Below, in pieces: positions 1 to 5,981 of a DNA stretch of 7,476 nucleotides. Within the stretch, counting starts at the first letter, position 1. Every line of letters starts with the position of its first letter. The position numbers and the translations under genes were made by a program. The DNA lies in contig CALJAE010000185.1 of NCBI GenBank assembly GCA_938028175.1, forward strand, positions 1 through 7,476. Direction: 5' to 3'. The stretch is from an uncultured Acidimicrobiales bacterium. Its GTDB lineage: Bacteria > Actinomycetota > Acidimicrobiia > Acidimicrobiales > SZUA-35. The notes under the pieces were generated by a model. That model was not told where the DNA came from. It saw only the letters and a list, made by a program, of their open reading frames with translations, and made no database searches.

Positions 1-819
1 AACTTCTCTAGTGACTCCTGAAGTCTCTCCTACGACATAGTTACAATAAGACAGCGCTTGGGCCAATAGGATTCTCTCAGACTCTACCTTGAGTTCTTCG
101 ATCGGAGTTCCGAGAGCTTCCGCATACATAGCTGGCAGTCCCAGAACCGAATTTGAAAACTTTGTAAACACCGATGCCCGAACATAGAACCGGGCGAAAT
201 CAAGGTGCTTAGGGTGACCGAGTCCAGCCTTCTCATTATCCAAAACAGTCAACAACGGTCGAGACTTCAGTAGATGCTCACATTTAAAGTCTCCATGAGC
301 AAAGCCCTCTCCCATGGCTTGCATCTCGAAATAGCTACTGTTCAAATCTCTCACTCCGGAATCAGTAATCAACTCCTCTGCTCGCAAGGTGTCTATGATC
401 TTCGGAACAAGGTCATCCCAAAAATCTTGACGTTTGTTAACCGAAGTAAGTGAGACTCCAGCTGAATCCAAAGATGCAATCTCAGCCAGAACTAACGCAG
501 CCCGTTTCACATCTTCCAAGGAAATCTGAGAGCTGGTTCCTTCCACCGCTATCGGGTCAGCGGCGACCCAATCAAACACGGCTATGTTGCGTTCATACTC
601 CACTACCCTGGGAACCTTAAAGGTCAAGGGCCTGTTCTCTGCCAGCCAACGATTGAAGGTGACCTGGTTTTCCAGCGTTTGATTTGTTTCGGAAGAAAGA
701 GATTCCTTCCACAAATAGAATTGTCCGCCGCTTTCAACCTGGAGAACCTTGTACCTAACACTGTTGGTCCAACTAACGAACTTAGAAAGATCATCAACTA
801 CTGTAAATTCGCTGTCCAC
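1..819 (-). CDS. APH-like phosphotransferase, C-terminus off the window
   Basis: The frame is open from a GTG at 819 to the window edge (273 codons, no stop seen). A Shine-Dalgarno-like AGGCGG (827-832) lies 7 nt upstream, and an in-frame TAA further upstream leaves no other usual start. Residues 174-185 read AHGDFKCEHLLK, the catalytic loop of the aminoglycoside/choline kinase (APH) fold. Residues 194-210, beginning DNE and ending LDFAR, match the metal-binding Asp region, usually DWE..G.P..DLA. D177 would be the catalytic base and D194 the metal ligand. The usual Asn five residues after the catalytic Asp is His182, so the active site is atypical. The family phosphorylates small hydroxyl substrates with ATP or GTP; the substrate here cannot be told. 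The gene starts just left of repeat R1, as the - strand genes left of R2 and R3 do, so it may be cargo of a preceding unit. Family call fairly secure; function open. Confidence 0.75.
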   Translation of the reverse strand, partial: MDSEFTVVDDLSKFVSWTNSVRYKVLQVESGGQFYLWKESLSSETNQTLENQVTFNRWLAENRPLTFKVPRVVEYERNIAVFDWVAADPIAVEGTSSQISLEDVKRAALVLAEIASLDSAGVSLTSVNKRQDFWDDLVPKIIDTLRAEELITDSGVRDLNSSYFEMQAMGEGFAHGDFKCEHLLKSRPLLTVLDNEKAGLGHPKHLDFARFYVRASVFTKFSNSVLGLPAMYAEALGTPIEELKVESERILLAQALSYCNYVVGETSGVTREV

Positions 820-872
820 ACCTATACCGCCTGTGTTTGAGTTTAACGTTATCCCTTAGTAACACCTATACC
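818..872. repeat. 11-bp direct repeat around the APH-like start
   Basis: ACACCTATACC occurs at 818-828 and again at 862-872, 44 bp apart. On the - strand this is GGTATAGGTGT, with one copy covering the GTG start and ribosome-binding region and the other in the upstream leader or promoter region. It could be a pair of regulator sites or chance; nothing else supports a role. Confidence 0.3.
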
Positions 873-910
873 CATAGACCAACAAACAGACATAGCAGCC
901 ACTCTCTTTC

Positions 911-985
911 TGTTAGAGGATTGTTAGACAGTAGCCGCAAACGCCGTTGTTCAAGCCTGGTTTAGAGAGTCCCTCCCTCTCCGCT
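911..985 (+). repeat. R1: tRNA-Ser-3'-end-like attachment repeat
   Basis: First of three direct copies. It is identical to R2 at 66 of 75 positions with no gaps, and its last 25 nt are identical in all three. From left to right it has two TGTTAGA motifs (911-917, 922-928) 11 bp apart, a variable dyad (938-951), then a core with GAGAG (965-969), a 7-bp centre TCCCTCC (970-976) and CTCTC (977-981). The last 19 nt resemble the T-loop, T-stem and acceptor 3' strand of a tRNA-Ser, with CCTCTCC as acceptor strand and G as discriminator; the T-arm 5' half and the rest of the tRNA are missing. It lies between two divergent genes. Best read as an att site formed when an element inserted at a tRNA-Ser 3' end. 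Confidence 0.8.
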
Positions 986-1030
986 GAAATAGATGGATTT
1001 TTGCATCTGGATGCCAACCACAGAAAACGC

Positions 1031-1036
1031 TAGAGT
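1031..1036 (+). promoter_or_regulatory. Possible -10 box for a leaderless transcript
   Basis: TAGAGT fits the TANNNT -10 pattern and ends 6 nt before the ATG at 1043, so transcription would begin at or near the start codon. No convincing -35 is visible at 16-18 bp. The same layout, TAGAAT then 6 nt then ATG, precedes the gene at 3846. Confidence 0.3.
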
Positions 1037-1042
1037 TAGAGC

Positions 1043-1219
1043 ATGAGAGATTCAAATAAACACTTCGTTTCGAACAAAGAAATCGAAGCTATGAGTGAAA
1101 CCGAACGCATCAGCATGTTGAACAGCCGAATCATTTGGGATGCTAAAGATCTTTCAGAAAGCGAACTTGAAGAAATAAAAGCATTCGCCCAAGATCCCCT
1201 CCCAACAAAAACCTCATAA
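1043..1219 (+). CDS. 58-residue protein, candidate antitoxin partner
   Basis: A complete short frame (ATG 1043, TAA 1217-1219) encodes a charged, probably helical protein rich in Glu, Asp and Lys, with a central MSETERISMLNSRIIW stretch and an acidic DLSESELEEIKAF helix near residues 36-48. No family is recognised. It is the first gene after R1 and is followed 5 nt later by a 102-residue gene, so the two are almost certainly co-transcribed. Short acidic protein first and a slightly larger protein second is the usual order of type II toxin-antitoxin pairs; that role is inference from layout only. There is no strong Shine-Dalgarno, but the -10-like box suggests a leaderless start. Confidence 0.55.
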   Translation: MRDSNKHFVSNKEIEAMSETERISMLNSRIIWDAKDLSESELEEIKAFAQDPLPTKTS

Positions 1220-1224
1220 ACAAG

Positions 1225-1533
1225 TTGCCTGAATACCGACTACAAGTCCGAATCAGTCAGGACTTCTACGACTGGCTCGACATGCAAGCACCGCTGGAGC
1301 GGTCGTCAGATGGTGAACCCTCCGGCCAAGACTTCCTCCTATCCCCAGTTTTAGAAGACATCAGAGAAATCTTCGCCACCAAATACGAATCTCTAATTGA
1401 GATTGATCACAACTACCGGGTTCTAATAATCGAGAACTACTACTGGACACTAATCAGAATCTACGGCCGTTTTGAAGAAGGCACAATCTGGCTAGACCGA
1501 ATATCAATTAGCAAGACACCAAAGCCAGATTGA
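1225..1533 (+). CDS. 102-residue protein, candidate toxin partner
   Basis: The frame starts at TTG 1225, 5 nt after the stop of the 58-residue gene, and ends with TGA at 1533. No Shine-Dalgarno is evident, so translation is probably coupled to the upstream gene. The C-terminal half (about residues 63-98) reads as successive beta strands, YRVLIIENYYWTLIRIYGRF then GTIWLDRISISK. This is loosely like the end of RelE/ParE-type toxins, where a strand-rich core follows N-terminal helices, but no catalytic signature is clear and the similarity may be superficial. The N-terminus (RISQDFYDWLDMQAP) is helix-like. What is visible is a two-gene cassette between R1 and a convergent gene; the toxin assignment is a guess. 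An ordinary pair of hypothetical genes is the alternative. Confidence 0.6.
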   Translation: MPEYRLQVRISQDFYDWLDMQAPLERSSDGEPSGQDFLLSPVLEDIREIFATKYESLIEIDHNYRVLIIENYYWTLIRIYGRFEEGTIWLDRISISKTPKPD

Positions 1534-1612
1534 AACACTAACTATTTATTAGAAGATCGCTAGACACTAACCCATACACTGCTGCCCAACAAAGAGGCGA
1601 ACTCCCGGTGCC

Positions 1613-2410
1613 CTATATTCCTTGATATCTCGACGACGTAGGCTGGGTGCTAAACATGTCGCCGACTCTTGTTTCTGCCACTTGAAACGCTGGACGCAGC
1701 AGATCCCACCGCTCGTCGAAAACCTCGTCTTGGAGTAGATTCCAGAAACGACTATCTATAGAAAGATCCCGAAGGTTAAGCTCGATTTTGGTCCAATGTT
1801 CCCCAGGGTTATCTTCACTGGCCTGAACAATATGTTCGTACACAGTGTCTAACCAGTGCTCTCTTACAATGTCCGCTATCCCCAGTGTGATGCATACATC
1901 AAGAGCAAACTTTACATACTCGCCTAATGTAGTGGTTAAGTCCTGACACGTTTGCTGGCCAGCAGATTTTTCATAAATTCTTTGCTGGAACGAGCTTGCT
2001 TCTTTGGTGACAATCTCGATTGAGACAGCCGGTTCGACAGTGCCCCATATCACTGACCCATATACGTGCCGGTATAGATTTCCCAAATCTTCTCTAGATA
2101 ATAGGAAATCATCTGGATCATTAACGGCTTCAGAAAGGGCGCCCCAGCCAAGCCAACCCAAAGCCTCATCAATATCCACACCGGCTTCTGACAACATAGA
2201 TAAGTGATGCCCCTTTGTGGTCGTAATCACGCCACCCCGGCGTTGACGGGCCATCTCTTCAACGCTCGATTCAAACGGACTCCCCGTCTGTTCAATTTCA
2301 GAGAAGCTAGCTACTGCACGCTCTTCAAAACCCTTATCCCCACGTAGAGCCGCTTCATGAAGCTCAACCGAAAGTTCAAAAAGCTCTTGAGCCCTAGTCG
2401 GCTTTGGCAA
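1613..2410 (-). CDS. C-terminal part of a frameshift-split gene, unknown function
   Basis: A 265-codon frame can be read from TTG at 2410 to the stop at 1613, but this start is poor: no Shine-Dalgarno at normal spacing. The same frame stays open upstream to 2548 without a usual start codon and encodes protein-like sequence there (for example LDGHAFSPYLVLDLRRLVGD, then NCRLELPQHGVPSSEDLG). This runs into the 3' end of the 115-codon frame at 2505-2852. The simplest reading is one gene of about 412 codons broken by a 1-nt shift between 2505 and 2548. The protein is soluble, with no signal peptide or membrane segment; the C-terminal half is acidic, helix-rich and Trp-containing (HWLDTVYEHIVQ; SRFWNLLQDEVFDERWDLL). 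No family recognised. Its 3' end faces the 102-residue gene with about 79 bp between and no clear terminator hairpin. Confidence 0.6.
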   Translation of the reverse strand: MPKPTRAQELFELSVELHEAALRGDKGFEERAVASFSEIEQTGSPFESSVEEMARQRRGGVITTTKGHHLSMLSEAGVDIDEALGWLGWGALSEAVNDPDDFLLSREDLGNLYRHVYGSVIWGTVEPAVSIEIVTKEASSFQQRIYEKSAGQQTCQDLTTTLGEYVKFALDVCITLGIADIVREHWLDTVYEHIVQASEDNPGEHWTKIELNLRDLSIDSRFWNLLQDEVFDERWDLLRPAFQVAETRVGDMFSTQPTSSRYQGI

Positions 2411-2504
2411 ACCTAGATCTTCGCTGCTAGGAACTCCATGTTGTGGTAGTTCGAGCCGGCAGTTATCGCCAACTAGCCGACGAAGATCTAAGACTAGATA
2501 AGGA

Positions 2505-2852
2505 CTAAACGCATGACCGTCTAAGCGTAATCGCCGTAGTCGAATCTGCTAGCGACAGTTTTGGAACAAACCGGAGATCGTTGGGGGTGTCACGCCACTG
2601 CGCCTGTAAAGCAATTGGTAGCCATAACCTTTTCAACCCGGCTTCGTAGTCAAAATCATCGATCTCTTGCATCCACCCTGACCATAAAGTTTCGATGCTA
2701 GCTATTGCTTTGACTGAGTCTTCAAACTCGTTGCTCTCAGGCCCGTGATTTTCCAAAGCTTCGAAGTAGCGGTCCTGAACTTCTAGCAGATTCATTAGCA
2801 CTTCGACCGGGTTTATGTGAAACGATCTGTTAATAAGGCCTGCATAACTCAT
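2505..2852 (-). CDS. N-terminal part of the same frameshift-split gene
   Basis: A 115-codon frame from ATG 2852 ends at TAG 2505 with an unlikely tail (RRSCV). It carries a helical, acidic stretch (NLLEVQDRYFEALENHGP, then EFEDSVKAIASIETLWSGWM) followed by DLRFVPKLSLADSTTAITL. From 2548 down, the frame starting one base later is open and continues into the 265-codon frame; joining them gives a continuous sequence of the type ..LADSTTAI-RLDGHAFSPYL... The gene begins 33 nt after the stop of the 248-residue gene, in the same direction, so the two form an operon. The ribosome site is weak (GGAGAG, about 12 nt away). Function unknown. The break could be a real mutation (pseudogene), a sequencing or assembly error, or less likely programmed +1 frameshifting. 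Confidence 0.55.
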   Translation of the reverse strand: MSYAGLINRSFHINPVEVLMNLLEVQDRYFEALENHGPESNEFEDSVKAIASIETLWSGWMQEIDDFDYEAGLKRLWLPIALQAQWRDTPNDLRFVPKLSLADSTTAITLRRSCV

Positions 2853-2885
2853 TTGGCAACTTCACTCTCCGCTGAATTGATCGGT

Positions 2886-3632
2886 TTATCTCTTACCCAA
2901 CTGACTCACAGGTGCCCCAACTCCAAGATCAGTCAGACGGGCCAGGTTACATGCCCCTGTCAGCGCGAACCCTGTAGCAAACTGGGCGGAATCAACGGTT
3001 CTTGATTTATAGCCAGCCTCTTTCAAGCAGTCTAAGAAACCCTTTTGATTCTGAAAATCGGCGACCTTATTAGGGGTCCACCATCCGAGCATCGTCTCCA
3101 GCTCATGCAGCAGGGTAAATTGTTGGGTGTCACCGTTAGCCGACCACAACTCAAACGCCAACTTCTCACTAATAGGATCGATATATCGCTCATATTCGTT
3201 TATATCAATCCCTAAGAAATCGATTGAACCATCAAAGAAACCAAGCGAATTCAGCTTGGCATTTAACAACTCTTCACGGGCTCGATACTGGCCTATTCTC
3301 CTAACTACTAGGTCAAGGCTAAATGAGGTATCAACCCCTACATAGATGTCAGAGTAGTCCTTTATCTCTCTCAATGTGGACAGCAATGCCCTACTATCAA
3401 AGGTTGCACCACTCAAATCAATACTGAATTCAATCAGACTGAGAACCGTAGTCCCTCGACTTACTACGAAATCAAAAAGTACTCTCGGATTAACGTGCGC
3501 AATGCCACCAGCTAAGTAAGCGCCGCCAGTGCTATAAGCAGACCAATCGTGGACACCATCGCCTCTATCGTAAATCGCAAGACCCAACCTCGCGATCATT
3601 CCATCAAAAGCTACTTCTGAATCCCCGAACAT
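2886..3632 (-). CDS. 248-residue protein of unknown function
   Basis: The preferred start is ATG 3632, because AAAGG (3640-3644) sits 7 nt upstream. A TTG at 3665 would add 11 residues (MGRLSATKGGY) but has no ribosome-binding site. The stop is TAA at 2886-2888. No domain is recognised. The N-terminal 60 residues are Gly-rich with strand-like segments (GMIARLGLAIYDRGDGVHDW; GGAYLAGGIAHVNPRVLFDF). The middle alternates helix and strand, with an Arg/Glu helix near 111-130. The C-terminal third has LHELETMLGWWTPNKVADF and an Ala/Gly-rich end. There is no signal peptide and no clear membrane helix. It is the first gene inside the right end of unit 1, 55 bp from R2, and is followed by the frameshift-split gene, so the two probably act as a module. 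Any defence role is inference from location. Confidence 0.7.
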   Translation of the reverse strand: MFGDSEVAFDGMIARLGLAIYDRGDGVHDWSAYSTGGAYLAGGIAHVNPRVLFDFVVSRGTTVLSLIEFSIDLSGATFDSRALLSTLREIKDYSDIYVGVDTSFSLDLVVRRIGQYRAREELLNAKLNSLGFFDGSIDFLGIDINEYERYIDPISEKLAFELWSANGDTQQFTLLHELETMLGWWTPNKVADFQNQKGFLDCLKEAGYKSRTVDSAQFATGFALTGACNLARLTDLGVGAPVSQLGKR

Positions 3633-3687
3633 ATATCCGCCTTTCGTAGCTGAAAGCCTACCCAAGCCGAGCTATATTGACGATTCT

Positions 3688-3762
3688 TGTTAGAGGATTG
3701 TTAGACAACGGCCGCAAACAATATTGTTTAAGGCTGGTTTAGAGAGTCCCTCCCTCTCCGCT
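3688..3762 (+). repeat. R2: tRNA-Ser-3'-end-like attachment repeat
   Basis: Second direct copy, 2777 bp to the right of R1. The left arm has the same two TGTTAGA motifs (3688-3694, 3699-3705). The variable dyad here is a perfect 14-bp palindrome, AAACAATATTGTTT (3717-3730). The core has GAGAG (3742-3746), TCCCTCC (3747-3753) and CTCTC (3754-3758). It matches R3 at 53 of 58 comparable positions, ungapped. It separates the divergent genes at 3632 (-) and 3846 (+), and sequence right of 3762 does not resemble that right of R1 or R3. This one-sided conservation is expected if the repeat is the right end of unit 1. Confidence 0.8.
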
Positions 3763-3833
3763 CAAACATTTTGCTACAACAGCTATTAGACAAGTCGCCA
3801 ATACCAGACTCTCGCATTTCCTAAGGCACTGGT

Positions 3834-3839
3834 TAGAAT
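3834..3839 (+). promoter_or_regulatory. Possible -10 box for a leaderless transcript
   Basis: TAGAAT, one base from the -10 consensus pattern, ends 6 nt before ATG 3846, placing the transcript start at about the start codon. No good -35 is visible. The stretch TAGAATTAGGCT before this ATG closely resembles TAGAGTTAGAGC before the ATG at 1043, the equivalent gene of unit 1. Confidence 0.35.
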
Positions 3840-3845
3840 TAGGCT

Positions 3846-4871
3846 ATGAGGCGGGACATGGTTAGCGGAAAACTCCTATTCACTGTGGTTGAACAGGATC
3901 AAGCTTATGCATTTGCCAGAGTCACCAATGTTAGCCAAGTGGAACCAGATCAAATTGCCATGTGGCCACTCGCTCATTTACGCCGGCTAACGGGTCAACC
4001 CACACGGCGAAGCTTCACCAACCTCAGATTTATGGCCATTGTTGAACCTTCAGGTGGCATACCGCCCTACCGAGTTACGTACGAAACACACAATGTGAAT
4101 CCTGACAGTCTTGACAAAGTACTTGAGCTTCAAAATCTTGCAGAAATTCACTGGCTAGTGAAAGCACAGCCAGGCATCGGGATAGATGACATCTTTGCAC
4201 ACATACCAACTGACTTTGACTGGCAAGACGAACTCGATGAACTATCTCAGAAGACGGATGAAAAGAACTACTGGATCCCTAATCTGACCAGCCAAATAGA
4301 GCTACTGAAAGCTGCCTTGCGCGGGGACGCAATCCACTGCGCAATAAAAATAAACGTCACTGGGCTAGACGCCATATTCGATGCCGTTTACCTAACCAAT
4401 GATCCCAACCCCTTCCTTAATATAAAGAAACACAGTGCTGAAGTCCGTGAGCTGGCCAGATACGAACAGGTCGATACAGCCACCGGACTAATGCGTATCG
4501 AAGCAAGACTACAAAGCCTTGCTTTGCAGGACCTAGAAGGCCCATACTTCAAAGGGAATGTCGAGAAGATTCAAGACGACCACGCATCAGTCAGGCTCAA
4601 AAACTTCGAGACAGGTGAAGTTATACATAGATGGTTTCCAATTGATCGATTCAATCTCCCAGGACTTCCCTTGCGACAAGCATCAGTTGTTGAATGCGTA
4701 GTAGACCGCGAGGACTACCCGCTGATAAGACAACCCAAAAAAAGACAAAGCGAGATGGATCACCGACTAGAAGTAGTGAGCAGCGACCTCCAAAGGAACA
4801 TGGACTTTACCCGAAAAGTGGAGCCGGTGGAACGCCTCGCATACATAAGAGACCCAGGCAGACGCCTCTAA
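3846..4871 (+). CDS. 341-residue protein of unknown function, left gene of unit 2
   Basis: ATG 3846 is consistent with a leaderless message; ATG 3858 (MVSGKLLF) is an alternative preceded by GAGGCGG. No family is recognised. The N-terminus (residues 10-50) looks like a small beta domain ending in WPLAHLRRLTG. Residues 90-135 are helical and acidic. Residues 234-288 (from YFKGNVEKIQDDHASVRL to ASVVECVVD) alternate strands and turns like a small barrel of SH3 or OB type. The last 50 residues are basic and helical (QPKKRQSEMDHRLEV). A nucleic-acid or nucleotide-binding role is possible but unproven. There is no membrane segment or signal peptide. It faces the Fic-MerR gene with 48 bp between their 3' ends and no evident terminator. 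It could be the partner or target of that enzyme, or unrelated cargo of the same unit. Confidence 0.7.
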   Translation: MRRDMVSGKLLFTVVEQDQAYAFARVTNVSQVEPDQIAMWPLAHLRRLTGQPTRRSFTNLRFMAIVEPSGGIPPYRVTYETHNVNPDSLDKVLELQNLAEIHWLVKAQPGIGIDDIFAHIPTDFDWQDELDELSQKTDEKNYWIPNLTSQIELLKAALRGDAIHCAIKINVTGLDAIFDAVYLTNDPNPFLNIKKHSAEVRELARYEQVDTATGLMRIEARLQSLALQDLEGPYFKGNVEKIQDDHASVRLKNFETGEVIHRWFPIDRFNLPGLPLRQASVVECVVDREDYPLIRQPKKRQSEMDHRLEVVSSDLQRNMDFTRKVEPVERLAYIRDPGRRL

Positions 4872-4919
4872 CTAGAGTCGAAGAACTAGTGACCTTACGT
4901 TTAATGCGCATCACATCAT

Positions 4920-5909
4920 CTATTGATCCGCTTTGAAAGCTTCTCGAATTTCTTCTAAGGTCATGCGTTGGTCTTTTAGCTCTCTTAACTTTCGAACAAC
5001 TTCGATTACGGACTCTTCGTACCAGCGGTAACCATTACTCGAAACCTTGAACGGTTTTAGCAAACCTTCATTCGTCCAGTATCGAATAGTGGTTGCAGGC
5101 ACTCCACACACTTTTGCTAGCTGCCCAATTTTCAGCAGGCGGTCTTCCTTTACGCCTTTCGGTTTCTTATTTCCAAGATATATATCCAGTGATCGCTCAA
5201 CTGATTCGGCAACTAATTTGTGAAAGTCTTCAAGGTCGTCGAACTGGTCAGCCTTCTCCAGCGCCTGAATATAGTCAACACGTTGGGCGTTACCGATAAC
5301 GGTTATCGGATAACCATCAGACATCAACAATAAGTTCATCAATAATCGTGCAGTTCTACCGTTTCCATCCACAAATGGGTGAATACGAACCAACCGATAA
5401 TGCGCCTCTGCCGCCTTTATCACCGGGTGAACCTCACCCGGAGTGTTAATCAACTCAAAAAACTCTTCCATCAGCTGTGGAACAATAAGGTGATCAGGCA
5501 ACTCAACATCTGAACCCGAGATAACCACATTAAAATCTCGAAACCGGCCAGCATTCAAATCGTCGATCTTTGAAAGAATTAGCGAATGAAGATTTAGCAA
5601 ATCCAAACGCCTAAACTCACCAACCCCACCTACCAACTCGAGCATATAGTCGAATGCCTCTGCATGGTTAGTAGCCTCAAGATGCTCAACTAGCGTCTTA
5701 CCCTGAACCGTGATTCCCTTTTCAAGAATCAATGCGGTTTCACTACGAGTAAGCGTGTTGCCCTCGATTGCGTTGGAGTTATACGTGAGCTCTACCCGAA
5801 ACCAATCGTTAAGGTTAGATAAGTAGCCAGACCCCTGTTTGCGAAGAACGTCGAGCTCAAACATCTTCTTATCCAACGAGGCTAACACCTCGGTCAAACC
5901 TTGTGCCAC
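4920..5909 (-). CDS. Fic-domain AMP-transferase fused to a MerR-type HTH
   Basis: A 329-residue protein from GTG 5909 to the stop at 4920. An inhibitory helix motif (S/T)xxxE(G/N) is present as SNAIEG (S45-E49), marking an N-terminal self-inhibited (class II) Fic protein. The full Fic signature HPFVDGNGRTAR (177-188) has catalytic His177, acidic Asp181 for the metal and Arg188, so the enzyme should be active. Fic enzymes usually transfer AMP from ATP to a protein hydroxyl. Residues about 259-325 form a MerR-like winged helix (IGQLAKVCGVPATTIRYWTNEGLL, abbreviated here as IGQLAKVCGV..TIRYWTNEG) ending in TLEEIREAF. A DNA-binding tail is common on Fic/DOC proteins, but a MerR type makes autoregulation likely; a dyad overlaps the -10 of its own promoter. 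The target protein is unknown. It is the rightmost gene of unit 2. Confidence 0.9.
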   Translation of the reverse strand: MAQGLTEVLASLDKKMFELDVLRKQGSGYLSNLNDWFRVELTYNSNAIEGNTLTRSETALILEKGITVQGKTLVEHLEATNHAEAFDYMLELVGGVGEFRRLDLLNLHSLILSKIDDLNAGRFRDFNVVISGSDVELPDHLIVPQLMEEFFELINTPGEVHPVIKAAEAHYRLVRIHPFVDGNGRTARLLMNLLLMSDGYPITVIGNAQRVDYIQALEKADQFDDLEDFHKLVAESVERSLDIYLGNKKPKGVKEDRLLKIGQLAKVCGVPATTIRYWTNEGLLKPFKVSSNGYRWYEESVIEVVRKLRELKDQRMTLEEIREAFKADQ

Positions 5910-5924
5910 TTAAACACTGAACCT

Positions 5925-5950
5925 TTACTTTAAACTTTAAGTTAGAGTAA
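5925..5950. promoter_or_regulatory. Candidate operator (26-bp dyad) for the Fic-MerR protein
   Basis: TTACTTTAA (5925-5933) and TTAGAGTAA (5942-5950) form an inverted repeat matching at 8 of 9 positions, with an AT-rich 8-bp centre. It overlaps the predicted -10 box and transcript start of the fic-merR gene. Because that gene encodes its own DNA-binding domain, autorepression is the natural reading. Confidence 0.5.
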
Positions 5951-5972
5951 CACAAAGACTATAGTGAGTCAA
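5944..5972 (-). promoter_or_regulatory. Promoter of the fic-merR gene
   Basis: On the - strand, TTGACT (5967-5972) is a near-consensus -35, followed after exactly 17 bp by TACTCT (5944-5949) as a -10 of TANNNT type. The transcript would start near 5937, giving a leader of under 30 nt before GTG 5909; an AAAGG (5922-5926) in that leader is 12 nt from the start codon. Confidence 0.55.
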
Positions 5973-5981
5973 TATCTAGCT

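Noticed and set aside
911..985. The repeats as integron attC sites (GTTAGAC fits GTTRRRY)
   Set aside because: No partner RYYYAAC site at the other end in a consistent position, units carry several genes in convergent orientation, and the invariant part is the tRNA-like core, not the GTTRRRY box.
928..985. The repeat as a complete tRNA-Ser or other tRNA
   Set aside because: Only the 3' strand of the T-arm and acceptor can be matched; no 5' acceptor strand (GGAGAGG), D-arm or anticodon arm is present upstream.
1534..1612. A transcription terminator between the convergent genes
   Set aside because: No GC-rich hairpin followed by a T-run can be drawn on either strand; the same is true of 4872-4919.
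2414..2490. Perfect 10-bp inverted repeat (TAGATCTTCG / CGAAGATCTA) as an operator before the 1613-2410 gene
   Set aside because: It lies inside what is better read as continuous coding sequence of the frameshift-split gene, and one such 10-bp pair within 100 bp is expected by chance in a window this long.
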